From NCBI GenBank assembly GCA_023935145.1, contig CM043699.1:142148036-142212035 (forward strand): a stretch of DNA of 64,000 bases, given 5' to 3'. Shown piece by piece: positions 20,101 to 33,138 of the stretch. Position 1 is the first letter of the stretch. Every line of letters starts with the position of its first letter. This DNA is from Bretschneidera sinensis. Lineage: Eukaryota > Streptophyta > Magnoliopsida > Brassicales > Akaniaceae. The notes under the pieces are model-generated. The model ran no database searches and was not told the DNA's origin. It was given only the letters and a program-made list of their open reading frames with translations. A program made the translations under genes and the position numbers.

Positions 20101-21551
20101 CAAGATTAACATAAATTCATAAAAGGTAAATTAATAGGAAATAAAACAGAATTAATTGAACATATAAAATGTAATTGAAAATTGTTTGTATTAAAAAATA
20201 GGGATAATTGCACCGGTACTCTTTAAAGTATGGATGTCTAACCCTTAGGTCCCTGAGTTATGAATTGGATGTCCTCGAATTTTTAAATTATTGTAATATC
20301 ACTTTTTTTTTATCAATAATATGTTTATTTTTCTATTTTGAGAGGATTCAACGCAATAAAAAAGTTCTCGATAAACTCTAGGAACCATTTTAGAGGCCAC
20401 TTGAAATTTTTTCGTGAATATTCCACCAGCATGCTAATTTTTTCTGATTTTTTAAATGTTCCACCGTTAAAAAAACAATTAAAATTATTTTCACCACTAC
20501 TTTTTATAAAAAAATATCTCAAAATTTAGTTTTTTAAGAAAATTTCATAGGTGAATAATGTCCAAAAAAATATATTGCAATTTGGACGTCGATGCAATTA
20601 TCACGAAAAGTTAAATAAAAACATGATCATAGACACAAATAAGGGGTAATTTAGTAAATGAACAAAATAATTGATTTATTTTTTGTGTCCCGAGTTCTTT
20701 GTTGATATCTCGTAAAAATAATACCATTAAAAAGCTATCGTTGAGAACTACCATATGAGATTTATAAGGTCTTCACCCAAGTGAACCATTCTCACTAAAT
20801 TAATAATAAATTCATAATTTTTATTTTTTTATTTTGAATATATGATTTTTCATAAATATTGTTATTTTGCTAAGTAATATTTATCTATAAATCTTGACCA
20901 TTAATTATTTAAAATAATTATGTCTTTTTGTAATTAAAAGTAAAAGATGTCATTTTATCTTGGCGAGAATGCAGTAAAAAATGAAAGCCAAACCCGTCCA
21001 TGGGCATAGAAAAAGGTTAGTGAATTCTTACCACAAAGCTCATGCTTTTGACAATAATATTATCGGCTGAAGATGTGAAAGTAGGGCTCTGTGCAATTGA
21101 GTCATGATCATCCCAAATAACCTGAGTACTTCTCTTTCCCTTTCCTCTGAGAATTATGTAGGGTTTATCATAAGGGATCTTAACCTTCTCCCTATATTCA
21201 CATAAAAAAAAATTGCATGAGCGAATAAACGACTAATATTATTTAAAAAAAAAAGAAAAAATAATTATTAAATAATAAAATAAAATAAATTATAAACTGA
21301 AACATATTATATTACCTATATATGCCACCCTTGATATTGATACAAAACCATTGCTTATTATTTGATGGAACAGAATTTATAGCTGACTGTATGCTGGAAA
21401 AATTTCCATGGCCTGATTTATCGACTGTAACTACTTGGTAATAAGCCGCGCCATATCTTCGATTCCATCTATGATCTTGTGATAATCCTAACTGAGAAAA
21501 CATCAAGAGAAAAATACAGCAAGAAAAGAAAAAACATAGAAGAAATGACAT
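14137..21551 (-). CDS. Pectinesterase (pectin methylesterase), secreted, without PMEI pro-domain
   Basis: Exons: 21551-21316, 21191-21032, 20022-19810, 14669-14422, 14308-14137 (TAG), all GT/AG, giving 342 residues. The ATG chosen opens a hydrophobic signal peptide ([18 protein letters not shown]). Family landmarks are present: GLQDTL with the catalytic acid Asp at about 171, VDFIFG with the nucleophile Asp at about 192, and LGRPW with Arg at about 253. The usual QAVA glutamine region reads MITGDKSSF, as in the probable pectinesterase 29/66 subgroup (recalled, not searched). It de-esterifies homogalacturonan in the cell wall. The length suits a PME lacking the N-terminal inhibitor domain. Intron 3 is 5.1 kb because a retrotransposon sits in it. 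The reading frame is intact, so the gene is probably functional if that intron is spliced. Confidence 0.92.
14774..15121 (+). repeat. 5' LTR, truncated (U5 lost)
   Basis: This aligns to 18977-19334 of the right LTR, with a TATA box (TATAAAAAG, 15038-15046). Similarity stops at AATCCTCTC, 156 bp short of the LTR end, where pol sequence begins. The U5 region and primer-binding site have been deleted. Confidence 0.88.
15122..15408 (+). pseudogene. C-terminal remnant of Ty3/gypsy pol (integrase C-terminus)
   Basis: In-frame pieces read [20 protein letters not shown], then [12 protein letters not shown] and [18 protein letters not shown], ending NLHKFYQ-stop at 15406-15408. This is the typical end of gypsy integrases, just after the integrase core. 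Internal stops (for example after KRVC) and a frameshift show decay. It directly abuts the truncated 5' LTR. Confidence 0.8.
15694..17614 (-). pseudogene. Antisense ORF of the retrotransposon (putative gypsy-type transposon protein), broken
   Basis: On the strand opposite to pol, successive open stretches cover 17614-17270, 17236-17045, 17028-16723, 16626-16393 and 15915-15694, separated by frameshifts and stops. The first has an acidic, Glu/Ser-rich stretch. The second contains [18 protein letters not shown] and the third [10 protein letters not shown], both typical of the plant 'putative gypsy type transposon' domain (Pfam Transposase_28). The C-terminal part is Ala/Glu-rich, probably coiled coil, and ends near [14 protein letters not shown]. 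Such antisense extra ORFs are known in Tat-lineage elements; their function is not established. This copy cannot make a full protein. Confidence 0.72.
17922..17930 (-). promoter_or_regulatory. Candidate TATA box for the antisense ORF
   Basis: On the minus strand the sequence reads CTATATAAGAGAGG, about 310 bp upstream of the antisense ATG at 17614. It would allow transcription independent of the LTR promoter. Supported by motif and position only. Confidence 0.4.
18250..18945. repeat. 48-bp tandem-repeat block in the 3' region of the retrotransposon
   Basis: The motif ATTTTGACTGAGGCTCGTAT recurs at exact 48-bp steps, starting at 18291, 18339, 18387, 18435, 18483, 18531, 18579, 18627 and 18675. 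After an 84-bp step with an inserted spacer (CACAGGCTGAAACACGCAAC) it resumes at 18759, 18807 and 18855. The same spacer closes the block, so there is a higher-order structure. Because 48 is a multiple of 3, long open frames of 107-218 codons appear on both strands; they are repeat artefacts. Confidence 0.92.
18977..19490 (+). repeat. 3' LTR, complete (514 bp)
   Basis: It starts TGATGTAGT and ends CTCAACA, followed by the target duplication TAAAG. A TATA box (TATAAAAAAC) lies at 19251. A purine-rich tract (AAAGAAGTGGAGG) just upstream is the likely polypurine primer. Confidence 0.9.
20200..20610. mobile_element. Possible MITE remnant in pectinesterase intron 2
   Basis: GATAATTGCACCGG near 20207 and its approximate inverse GATGCAATTATCAC near 20591 could be terminal inverted repeats of a ~390-bp non-coding insertion. 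No convincing target duplication was found. Confidence 0.3.
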
Positions 21552-23549
21552 TTCGAAAGCTATAGATGAAGAAGAAAGAAAAACTTTCAAAAAAAAAAGG
21601 AGAAAAGAAAACTTGAGAGGTGGGAATCAGTTGGTATGATCAGAGATAAAAAGATCATGCAATTAAAGCAAAGGTTTTAAGTTATTTTTTGAGGGAAAAT
21701 GGAAAGTCACTTGAAATCATATAAATGATGTTGTTTCCTTTTTTTTCTTTGGTCTTTGTCTTTCTGCATGTTGTTAAATGTCCTGAAGATCCTTTGTTAT
21801 TTTTATTATGGAAACAGAATCAGTAGAGCCTTAGAAAGGTAAGAAGCTTGATTAAGGCTGTGGTGATTAGGGGAGGAAATCTTAAGGGAACCTGGATTGG
21901 AAAAAATCTGCTCAAGAATGTTTGTCTGAATAATGATTAGGGGGAAACAAAATACTCCATTGTATTCAGTTGGATTCAGATTTTTGTTTCCACTTTATTG
22001 TGATGATCGATAATTTAATTATACGCTCTCAATATTTTTTATTTCATTGACGAGAAAAGATATCGAATCTGAATGTCTTTTGTAAAAAAAAAATTAACCA
22101 CAAGATCAAAAAATCCAGATCAAAATCATACTCACCTTGTTTGACATCCAACTTCAGTCACAGTTACTCAACTTATTAATATGGCTCCCAATATTATGAC
22201 TTTAGATTAACATCCCTTGGTGGGGTTGAATCATAATAAGCTCAAGACTGAAAACTAGCCATCTGTTGACAAAAATTCTTGTTTGCATTTGGTGCAAATA
22301 AAATTTTTTGTTTCGGTTGAAAATTTGATTGGTAATTTTTAAAAACTTCACTAAATAATATTAATTTAATATGTACAAACATTATTAATAAAATTCTAAA
22401 AAATTACCACTCAAATTTTCAACCGGTGCAAAACGTTGTCTCAATCGATTCCACTAACTAATGAGTTCCCAAAATGTATCAAGTGAGCATTTTATTGAAT
22501 GTGACAATAGCATGACTAACTTAAAAGAAAAAAGATTATGGGACGATATCGCCAAACATCATGAAAACATGAATGAAAATTACTCGAAAGCTTGAATGGT
22601 AATTATCACTCAAGTTTTCAAGATGTATAAAGTAAATGTTTATTAGCTTAATATCCCAAAAGCATGACTCATTTCAAAACACACTTCCACTTGACAGCCA
22701 AGAAACATGAATGATAATAACTGTTTGGAATTTTCAGAGTGTATATTGTTGGTGTTTTAGTAGAATGTCCCAATAACATGGCTATACCATGATTTGTCAA
22801 TCTAAATTTGAACATTAACATCAACATTTAAACCGATCTCTAGCCTGAGTTCAAATCAAAGTCGCAATCTATAAATTTACTACCCTTGAATTGATTTGAC
22901 TATTTACGACAGATGCTGGGAGTTTTGATACAAACAGCATGGTGGTGATTGTGCATGCCCAACAGGACTGATGCTAAATGTAATGCCAAGCAACTAATAA
23001 CGCACAAACCAATCCTGGCCTTCAGTCTGAGTCATTAACCGTAACATCCTTCACATAGCATCCTTCAAGGTAACTATGGCATCTTGCGAATTGTACTAAA
23101 CTTAATATTACACATGATAAGAAGGTCCAGAACTAGGAATACTTGATGGATCAAGTGAGGTACCCATGCAATACAATACAAACTACATGAAAAATATTAT
23201 CACAAGATGCTAACTGGTGCACCAAGCTGTGGCCATTAGAATCAGAAAATGTATAACTTAAACTAAAATCAATCAGTAGATACGTAAACTATGTGATTTA
23301 GGAACTTACCAAGCTGTAAAGAAAAGGATATCTATGAAAATGAAGCACCAATACCAAAATAAAAACAAAATATTGTTCAAAAAGGAAATATTGCATACAA
23401 ATGCATATAGAATGGCGTCTACTTGAAAAGAAATGTAAGAACTATGCTATATAACTTGCTAAAAAAGATACAGTATCAAAATGGAAAACAAAATGAACTT
23501 AAACGAAGTCTTCCTGAATTTGTCACTTGAGAAATACTAACTCTCTGAA
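21552..23549. other. Intergenic: pectinesterase promoter and L13a 3' flank
   Basis: No coding region recognised. The pectinesterase 5' region lies at 21552-22000 on the minus strand. A small foldback occupies 22314-22426. Confidence 0.6.
22314..22426. repeat. Small foldback element
   Basis: The left arm starts CGGTTGAAAATTTGATTGGT (22314-22345). The right arm (22394-22426) is its near-perfect inverse, ending TCAAATTTTCAACCG. The AT-rich loop is about 48 bp. Probably a MITE relic. Confidence 0.6.
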
Positions 23550-25647
<2,098 letters not shown>

Positions 25648-25698
25648 CTACCACTGTTTTTTCTTTCCTTTGTGAAAAATGAGTAACAGGGAGGGGCG

Positions 25699-25707
25699 TT
25701 AGGGTTT
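25699..25707 (-). promoter_or_regulatory. Telo-box upstream of RPL13A
   Basis: On the gene strand it reads AAACCCTAA, about 80 bp upstream of the ATG. This element is common near the start site of plant ribosomal-protein and other translation genes. Confidence 0.6.
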
Positions 25708-27233
25708 CTAGACTGCGGGTGGGGTTTTTTGATGTCGGATAGTGACGATGTGTGGGTTTTTCCCATAGTACCATTGAACGGCTGAAGATGTCTTGACGGT
25801 AGTAATCACGTGTGCAATGGTTGATGATAGTGTCACTGTGCCTGGATTTATACCCAATAGTATTGTGGCACATAACATTCAAGATCATTTGATTCCCTTA
25901 ATGTGGGATAATTACAGAGGAGTCCCTATAATTATGAATAAAAAAAGATTTTCATCAAAATGAATGCATAGTTTATTTAGTAATTACATATGTTTCCATA
26001 GACAATATTTCTCTTGCTTTATAAACCATAAATTAAAATCACGAGAAGTTAAAAGTTGCAAATGAAACTCTGAAACTAAATCTTAAAGATGGGTAATATA
26101 ATTTAACAAAATAATCCCAAACAAACACACCTGATTTATGATTTAGAAAACCAACACCATAACTCATTGGTTTTTTTGGCTCCATCATAGGACTAAATAA
26201 CATCACAGATCCTTGTAATTTTTATGCTTAAACAAATCAATCTTCAATTTTTTAATTATAATAAATAAATTAGTCAACTATCGATATATTCTATCCAATT
26301 AAATCTTTCGTCAAATCTTAGTGTGGTTATCACTTCAGATAGAACAATTTAGTCACTTGATTAAATTATTTAGCTCATTACTCCGTTCAACAATAAAATA
26401 ATGTAACAAAATAGTACAATATTATACCTCATCAAAAACATAAATCTCTTGTAAGACAATATTAAACAATTCTCGGAAGGATAATATGTCTTATCTTGCA
26501 GACCCAATTATAGAGAAATCTCACATTCAATGTGACATGTGGTATAACACTTACGAAATCAGGGAGATTTGATGAGGGATTAAATTGAACAAAATTGATA
26601 GTTGAGAACTATTTATTGTAATTTGAAAGTATGAGGACCAAATTGATCAATAGGACAACCTATAAAGACTAATGATGTTATTTAGCCCTCATCATAACTT
26701 GTTATTACACACAAGTGGATGGCCACAAGTTGTTTGTGAGCTATTCGAAACTCAAGTCATGAAGGATTGACTCCGCTCAGTTTATTTCGATCAATTTGAT
26801 AAAATTTCAAGTTGAGTTTGTGTTGGTAACTATTCATCTCGTCAGCTAGTGAATTTGACTCGAATAAATGTAATATATAACATATGTTTGTTTGAAATAA
26901 AGATAATATATTTATATTTAAGTTTGAAAATATCATAATGTATATACTCAAACTCGAAAATTTAAATTAAGTCCGAGTTCGAAGGTGACTTGAGTTCGAA
27001 AAAAGATACGAGCCAATCTTAAATTTGAAATTTTATGTTCAGTTCAAACTCATAAATAGCTCGAGTCGAACTCAATTACTCAAAAATATAATCGACTCGG
27101 CTTGTATCCACCACACTCATAAAACTTAAAAAACTAGTCTCAACATGCATTTATTGTTTGCTGCTATTGAGACCATCCAAACAAACCATCAAAATCACGT
27201 TACATTATCTCTCTTAACTTCCTATAGTAAAAT

Positions 27234-27855
27234 TAGGGGTGGCAATTCGGGTTGGCGGGTCGTGTTCGTGTCGACACGAATACGACACGATTATTAATGG
27301 GTCGACACGAACACGACACGATTATTAATCGTGTCAAGAAAACCCAACACGAACACGACACGATTATTAAACGGGTAACACGACACGACACGCTTAACCC
27401 GTTTAATAAACGGGTCGTGTTAGACCCGACACAACACGACACGACACGTTTAACTCATATAATAAACGGGTCGTGTTAGACCCGACACGATACGACACGC
27501 TTAACCCATTTCTGTGTCTGTGGATTGTAAAATTAGTATTAGGGTTTATTTTATATATATATATATATATATTAAGATTTTTTTTTAATTTAATAGATAT
27601 TTTTTTAAATGGGTCATAAATAGGTCATGGGTCATAACCGTGTCAACACGACCCATCAACCCGCGACCCATTAATCGTGTTATAATCGTGTCATTTCTGG
27701 TTGGTGGGTCAACCCGCGACACGACACGATTATTCCGTGTCATAATCGTGTCGACACGATTACGACACGAACCCGATTATACTCAACACTAACACGCTTT
27801 ATTTCGTGTCGTGTCGTGTCGGGTTCACGTGTCGTGTCCAAAATTGCCACCCCTA
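27234..27855. mobile_element. Non-autonomous hAT element with palindromic CGTGTCG-rich arms
   Basis: The element begins TAGGGGTGGCAATT and ends AATTGCCACCCCTA, a 14-bp terminal inverted repeat of the hAT type. It is flanked by a perfect 8-bp duplication AGTAAAAT (27226-27233 and 27856-27863). Both arms are packed with short motifs such as CGTGTCGACACG and ACACGACACGATTATTAA in inverted orientation around an AT-rich centre with (TA)n. There is no transposase, so it would be mobilised in trans. Confidence 0.88.
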
Positions 27856-27969
27856 AGTAAAATTGGTAAATTATTAATCAACTTTCGACATTTGTCACAA
27901 TTAATTTTATTAGTGAATGAGAGTGTTGTGGTTCATTTAGATTGTTTGGTTTTGCGATTTATCCTTCAC

Positions 27970-27975
<6 letters not shown>

Positions 27976-28025
<50 letters not shown>
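27976..28025. repeat. (TA)n microsatellite
   Basis: About 25 TA units. A second array of similar length follows at 28092-28141; the ~66 bp between them includes CATTTTATGTGGATTGGATG, which recurs at ~29204 and ~29376. Confidence 0.95.
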
Positions 28026-28028
<3 letters not shown>

Positions 28029-28084
28029 TTCTCATTTTATGTGGATTGGATGCCTACTAGCTCACGATGATAAGAATCATGAAC

Positions 28085-28142
<58 letters not shown>

Positions 28143-28762
28143 CAACAACATTGTTACTTTAACGAAGTATCGTACAATGATAAGAATTTTACTTATTATT
28201 TTTATTATTAAAACAGTTTATTATTCTCAAAAATATTATTTCTCTTCTAATAATTTTCTACATGTCCAAACATCATATCATAATTATCAACCAAATCTTT
28301 ATTTATCACCACAACATAAGCTGATAATTTATTTTAATATTATCACTAAATTTTTCATTTTTTATTTAGACTACTTAAAGTAAATCCAACTCACCACGTA
28401 GCACTTAAAACTACATGTGAATCACTTCCGTTCCTCGCAGAAACTTCCCTCAGTTGTAGATCGTCAACACCTGATATCATATATTATATTAAATTTATAA
28501 TTTATTCTTCAATCCGTTATAAACTACTCACTTTGAAAATTTTTACTTTGTATTCAGAGAAATTTCATAAATGCTAAAAATTTCAAAAATAAACACTATA
28601 ATATTACCTTCTGTTTTTCTGATAGTTATTTTGGATTCTCTACAAAATTCTACCGTAATACTTTCAAAATTTTGTTCTTTCAATTTTTTTTTGAACTCCC
28701 AAATGTTTTAAGAAAGCAAATAATTTAAAGGAACTAGAGGTAATCTCTCAAGAAAATTATAC

Positions 28763-28765
<3 letters not shown>

Positions 28766-28808
<43 letters not shown>
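28766..28808. repeat. (AT)n microsatellite
   Basis: An uninterrupted AT dinucleotide run in intergenic DNA. Confidence 0.95.
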
Positions 28809-28812
<4 letters not shown>

Positions 28813-29194
28813 GCTTGAGCTGCAAAAACTTCAGCAACCCCTTCCAAATGTCTCCACGATTTGGAGACATACAAGGCAATTTAATTGCTTTTTAAAATTT
28901 GGCAATTACAACTGCTGACCACTTATTTTGACTTATTTTTATTTACTTTTTGACTTTTTTTTATAAATTTTTTTCTTTTCTTTTCTTTCTCTTGGATGTC
29001 CAGCCTTTTTTTTTTTAAAAAATGATGTCCACATCCTAGAAATTTTTTTTTCAAAAAAATTATTTTATTTAATACTTAATCCTTTACGTAAATATATTAT
29101 TTTAATTTAATGTTATACTTGTTAAATTATTTCTTTACCCATATTTTATAAATACGGGTGTTACATATATATACAAACATACATACATATATAT

Positions 29195-29520
29195 CTTTCC
29201 CATTTTATGTGGATTGGATGCCTACTAACTCACGATTTTGATCCTCCAAAAAATATCTTTATAAAAACAATTCAAAAGCTTTCTCATTATTAATTATCTC
29301 TTTATAAAAACAATACAAAAGCTTTCTCATTATTAATTATCAAAATTCATATATACATACATATATACATCTTTCCCATTTTATGTGGATTGGATGCCTA
29401 CTAGCACATTATTTTGATCCTCCAAGAGATATCTTTATAAAAACAATTCAAAAGCTTTCTCATTATTAATGATCTCTTTATAAGAACAATTCAAAAGCTT
29501 TCTCGTTATTAATTATCAAC
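29195..29520. repeat. Imperfect duplication of a ~175-bp unit with nested ~47-bp repeats
   Basis: CCCATTTTATGTGGATTGGA occurs at about 29202 and 29374. Each copy is followed by TTTTGATCCTCCAA and two tandem copies of a ~47-bp motif containing CAAAAGCTTTCTCATTATTA. Only the first part is shared with ~28036. Confidence 0.8.
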
Positions 29521-30764
29521 ATTTCTTCATCGTGAGAGAATAATCGGGCCCCTCAATCAAAGATAGAATATTATTGATGCCAATTATCCTTCAATCCTAA
29601 AGTACCTATTTTCTTTAAAAGATTCCATGCTCTTTTTTTTTTTTCTTATAGAAATAATTTCATATTCTTTATGTTATAAAGAATCACTAAATCAAATGGA
29701 GGGGTCTAATTGGGAGATCTCATAGATCAACCAAACAGCCATCTATCAAATCAGCAATCAAGGAGCAATTCCAACAAAATGATCATCCGTACAATTATAA
29801 CGAAATCATGAAAATTGATTGTGACATTTTAAGATGGATCAAATTTTAATATTTTATATCAGTTAGAAAGGATATAATTAAATTGTTTAATTATAAGTGA
29901 TTGTCACATTTACTTGCATAACACATTTTAAAGTCATGAAATGCGATATATCAAAACAGACAATATTGTACATGTCAAGTTAGAAATCGAATTGTTATAA
30001 TGATATTAGAATCGACTCTTGAAAGCTCCAAATTGTTGCATATATATACCTTTTTTACTTTATTTTTTCATTAGTCGAACTAGGCAATATTTGGTTGAAA
30101 AGGGGAAAAAGAAAAAAATCATAAATTAAGACAAATGAAAAATAAGCAAGCATGACCCAAAAACCAAGAAAAATTGGTGAAGGTGAATGAACCATCTCAA
30201 TTGATCCAAATAAGCAAGGGACCCAAAAAAGCATGGCATTTATCTGAGGTCCAAGCCTAATACTCCCAAATCTTTGATTTCTGACAAGTCAACCCACGGT
30301 AACAAGGTACGGGACTCGTTGACCTTCTCATAACCTTCTATACTAGTTGAAAAATCATTTTAATTCAAGCACCACAGTTCCTGGACCCGTCTTCTTCATG
30401 TCTTCCCCACAAATTTAAACATAATTGAGGGAGATAGAGATTGCACATGGGTTCATCAAAATCAGCATCATTTAGTTACCAGAGAGGTAACAATATATTT
30501 TGTTTTACATATACTTCTCATGAGAGAGAGTACAAAGATCACACATATTGAGTAATTACCACATAACAGTAATTAAGGACTGAAATACCTAGCTTTTCTA
30601 CCACAAAAGTACAGAATCCAATCAGAGAAAGAAAAAGAAGGGTACTGAAGAGATCCAGATGGGCATCTTTCGTCAAATGGGCATTTTGACAAAGCAGAAC
30701 GTGCAGCTCATCCTTTTTTCTTTTTTTTCTTTTTGGTTGCAAGCTCATCCATCTTCAAGTTACA

Positions 30765-32516
30765 TTACATGCTGCTGTTTGCATGAATGAAACTGAATAT
30801 TTGTTGAACCGAGCTCGCTATATCGTCAGCTGTGAACCTCGTCTCACTTGCAACCTGCATATTTATATATACATCAGTGTTAAAAAAGACTTAACATGCA
30901 AATTCCATATGATCAGAAAGAAAACAACAAAGAATTAAGCTTATATACATGGATTATTTGGTCTATAACTCATTCTTGTTAATGTACATCAAGACCTTCT
31001 CACGGCCAAAAATTACGTAACATAAAAGCGTTATACCTTGACATTGAAGGAATAAAGAACGGTTTGTTCAATGGTGGTAATGTTGGTATGAAGGATACTG
31101 AGCTGCAAATCTTCAAGGGCTGCAATGGTCTCTATGAATTGGCCTGGCCTTCTTCTGGAAAGGATCTTGATCACTGCATCAAACCCTAAAAGTTTTACTT
31201 CAACATCAGCCAAGCATGATTTGTTCTCTGCTGTTTCCTCGTGGAGTCCGGTTTCAAATTCCACAAGCTTCATTTGATCATTTGGAAGGGGCAAAGGAGG
31301 AAAGATCAATGGTGTTTGCGGTTGCTGGCCGATTGCCATAGAAGAATCTCCCATTTGCCTTTGAGCTTCTCCCAAGAGTCTTCTCCTTTTCTGCGATTCA
31401 AGGCATTGAAGAAGTTGCTCCAATTCTCTCACAAACTCTATGGCTCCACCGATAATTGAAGCTTGATCTCCCTGTAATAAAAGAAAAAATGGAATTAAAG
31501 AGCTAGAACTTTTGCTTCCTTAGAGGAGTACTAATATTAGTGGTTATTTTCATGATTTTTCATATAGAAGATTTGGGTTCGATTTCCCTTCTCATCATTA
31601 ATATAAAAAAGAAAAAAGATATACCCTATGTACGTATGAGCTTGGCATTAGAGACCTCAAAACACAAAGATGATCATTCATCTGTTTCCTTCGGTTTCTC
31701 TCTACTGCGATATGAGTCATTCGCTGGCTTTCAACTTCCTCAGTTGACTTGATAGTTCCTGGCCTTTTTCTCTTATTCTTACCTTCATTTGTAGCGTTCT
31801 TGTTTTGGATATCTTCTCCAAGAAACCGGAGTACTTGCTGCACCAAGTTATTGTTATCCGAAACCCTAACTTCTTCCATCTCCTCTCTAGTAGTACCCCT
31901 TTTCTCTTCTAGCCCTCCTGTCCTATTTTCAGACCTCATTAGTACTCCTTTAAACCTCTCTTGATGATCATGATTTCCTCCAGTTTGATGATGAACCATA
32001 TTATTGAGTGATTGATCCTCCAACTTATCATTCAAAACTGGAAACTTGAGAAAACAAACCGGGTCAATCACGGGTTCTTCTTCGGGAATCTTTGTTTGAT
32101 TCAAAGCCAACTTTGGACTAAAATCAGCAAATTGCATCACATCTGCGAAGCTCAATTTATCAAAAGAAGTTGAAGAAGTAGTATTACAAAACCCAGGAGA
32201 TAATTGTTGTGGTTCTTGTTGTTGTTGATGATGATTATTATGGAGCATATAATCAATCATCATCCCATTGCTGTTATCATCAATATTCCGTGGTTTCATG
32301 AGGTGGCGGTGATGTTGCTGCTGCTGTTGTTGTTGATGATGGAGATGGTGAAGGTCTAGAGGAAAGTAATCAAAACTTGGCTGCACCAAAAAATTATTAA
32401 GTTTGGAAGAAAACAACATGCACTGATGAAAAGATTTATCAACAAAAGCATACGAGTACAGCATTTAAAAGAAAGGCTATATGGTACACTACCGAGTAGT
32501 TCTTTTCTCTCTCCAT
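30765..32516 (-). CDS. FAMA: FAMA-like bHLH transcription factor (stomatal guard-cell differentiation)
   Basis: Coding exons: 32516-32493 (24 bp), 32380-31625, 31471-31037, 30854-30765 (TAA), giving 434 residues. The order is MEREKNYS, a His/Gln-rich stretch, [44 protein letters not shown], then a basic region at ~226-243 with the H-E-R DNA-contact set (H231, E235, R239). Helix-loop-helix follows to ~290, and a C-terminal ACT-like domain covers ~340-425 ([20 protein letters not shown]). LQCLE (281-285) matches LxCxE, the retinoblastoma-binding motif reported for FAMA. In Arabidopsis FAMA acts in the nucleus to drive the last guard-mother-cell step. The protein ends soon after SFIHANSSM, shorter than Arabidopsis. 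Cys247 sits where Arabidopsis has Arg; other bHLH proteins vary there. The identity is very secure. Confidence 0.96.
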
Positions 32517-32526
32517 TAGTTACCAT
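32370..32526 (-). promoter_or_regulatory. Short uORF overlapping the FAMA start codon
   Basis: On the gene strand an ATG at 32526-32524 lies 10 nt before the FAMA ATG, in another frame. After splicing of the first coding intron it runs 14 codons and stops at TGA 32372-32370, inside the FAMA reading frame. Both ATGs have a weak -3 base and G at +4. Overlapping uORFs usually reduce main-frame translation. Whether it lies in the mRNA depends on the start site inferred at ~33045. Confidence 0.45.
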
Positions 32527-32624
32527 ATATATGTATATGGATAACGTTAATCTAAAACCCTAAATCTGCTGAACACCTTATGTAACAACAAACCCTAGTG
32601 AATTTCTCAGCTTGGGTCCTCCAC

Positions 32625-32872
32625 CTGAAAAACAGTGACAATTTTACAGCCAGTAAGTAAATTAAGTCAATTTGAAAACAAAAAAAAAAACCCATTAATC
32701 ATGAAAACATGTAATATTGCTTGATGGCTAGCTAGGGTTATATACAATTCATACGGTGCAAAGTCCCGTTAACATATGATATATAATGATAGTTATTGGT
32801 ATTTGAGGATTAGTCATGTCAAAAGTTTAGATGCTCTCGTAAAAAAAAAAAAAAAAGATTTGCATCACTAAC
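32625..32872 (-). other. FAMA 5'-UTR intron (predicted)
   Basis: On the gene strand there is a donor TTATCAG|GTTAGTG at 32872 and an acceptor TGTTTTTCAG|GTGGAGG at 32625, 248 bp apart. The flanking sequence is leader-like and without a conserved frame. Predicted from splice signals only. Confidence 0.5.
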
Positions 32873-33072
32873 CTGATAATTGAAAATTAAGAGAGAAATG
32901 GAGAGCTCAATAGAGAGAAGAGAGAAGATAGAAGTAGACAAGATTTGAAACAAGTGGGGTTTTGATATTTGAAGAGCAGAGAGAAGCATGTGGTACCACA
33001 ATGGAAGTTGACTCAATTATATGAACTGAAAATGTTTTGATGGGGTGGTGGTCATGAGTTGTGTCTTACTCT

Positions 33073-33080
33073 CTTATATA
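33073..33080 (-). promoter_or_regulatory. TATA box of FAMA (predicted)
   Basis: The gene strand reads CATTATATAAGAGAG. With a start ~30 bp downstream (~33045) the leader would begin at a pyrimidine-rich region ahead of the predicted UTR intron. A (GA)n tract (33120-33138) lies just upstream. Confidence 0.5.
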
Positions 33081-33119
33081 ATGATCAATTTTTGCTTTGT
33101 AAGGTCTTGCATTGACTTG

Positions 33120-33138
33120 AAGAGAGAGAGAGAGAGGA
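33120..33138. repeat. (GA)n tract in FAMA promoter
   Basis: GAGAGAGAGAGAG lies ~45 bp upstream of the predicted TATA box. GA/CT repeats can bind BPC-type plant factors; any role here is inferred. Confidence 0.6.

Larger units (their letters stand above)
25708..30764. other. Repeat-rich intergenic region between RPL13A and FAMA
   Basis: No gene recognised. It contains a 622-bp hAT element (27234-27855), (TA)n arrays near 27548-27572, 27976-28025, 28092-28141 and 28766-28808, and an imperfect duplication at 29195-29520. Open frames here run through repeats. Confidence 0.65.

Noticed and set aside
21552..21590. Longer pectinesterase start at 21590
   Set aside because: The codon there is TTG; the ATG at 21551 directly precedes the signal peptide.
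27811..28383. 190-codon ORF with runs of IYIYIY
   Set aside because: It is generated by (TA)n microsatellites and the end of a hAT element.
32380..32464. FAMA starting at the upstream end of the long open frame (MLYSYAF...)
   Set aside because: That frame has no ATG there; a 24-bp ATG exon at 32516-32493 splices with GT/AG in phase and gives a FAMA-like N-terminus.
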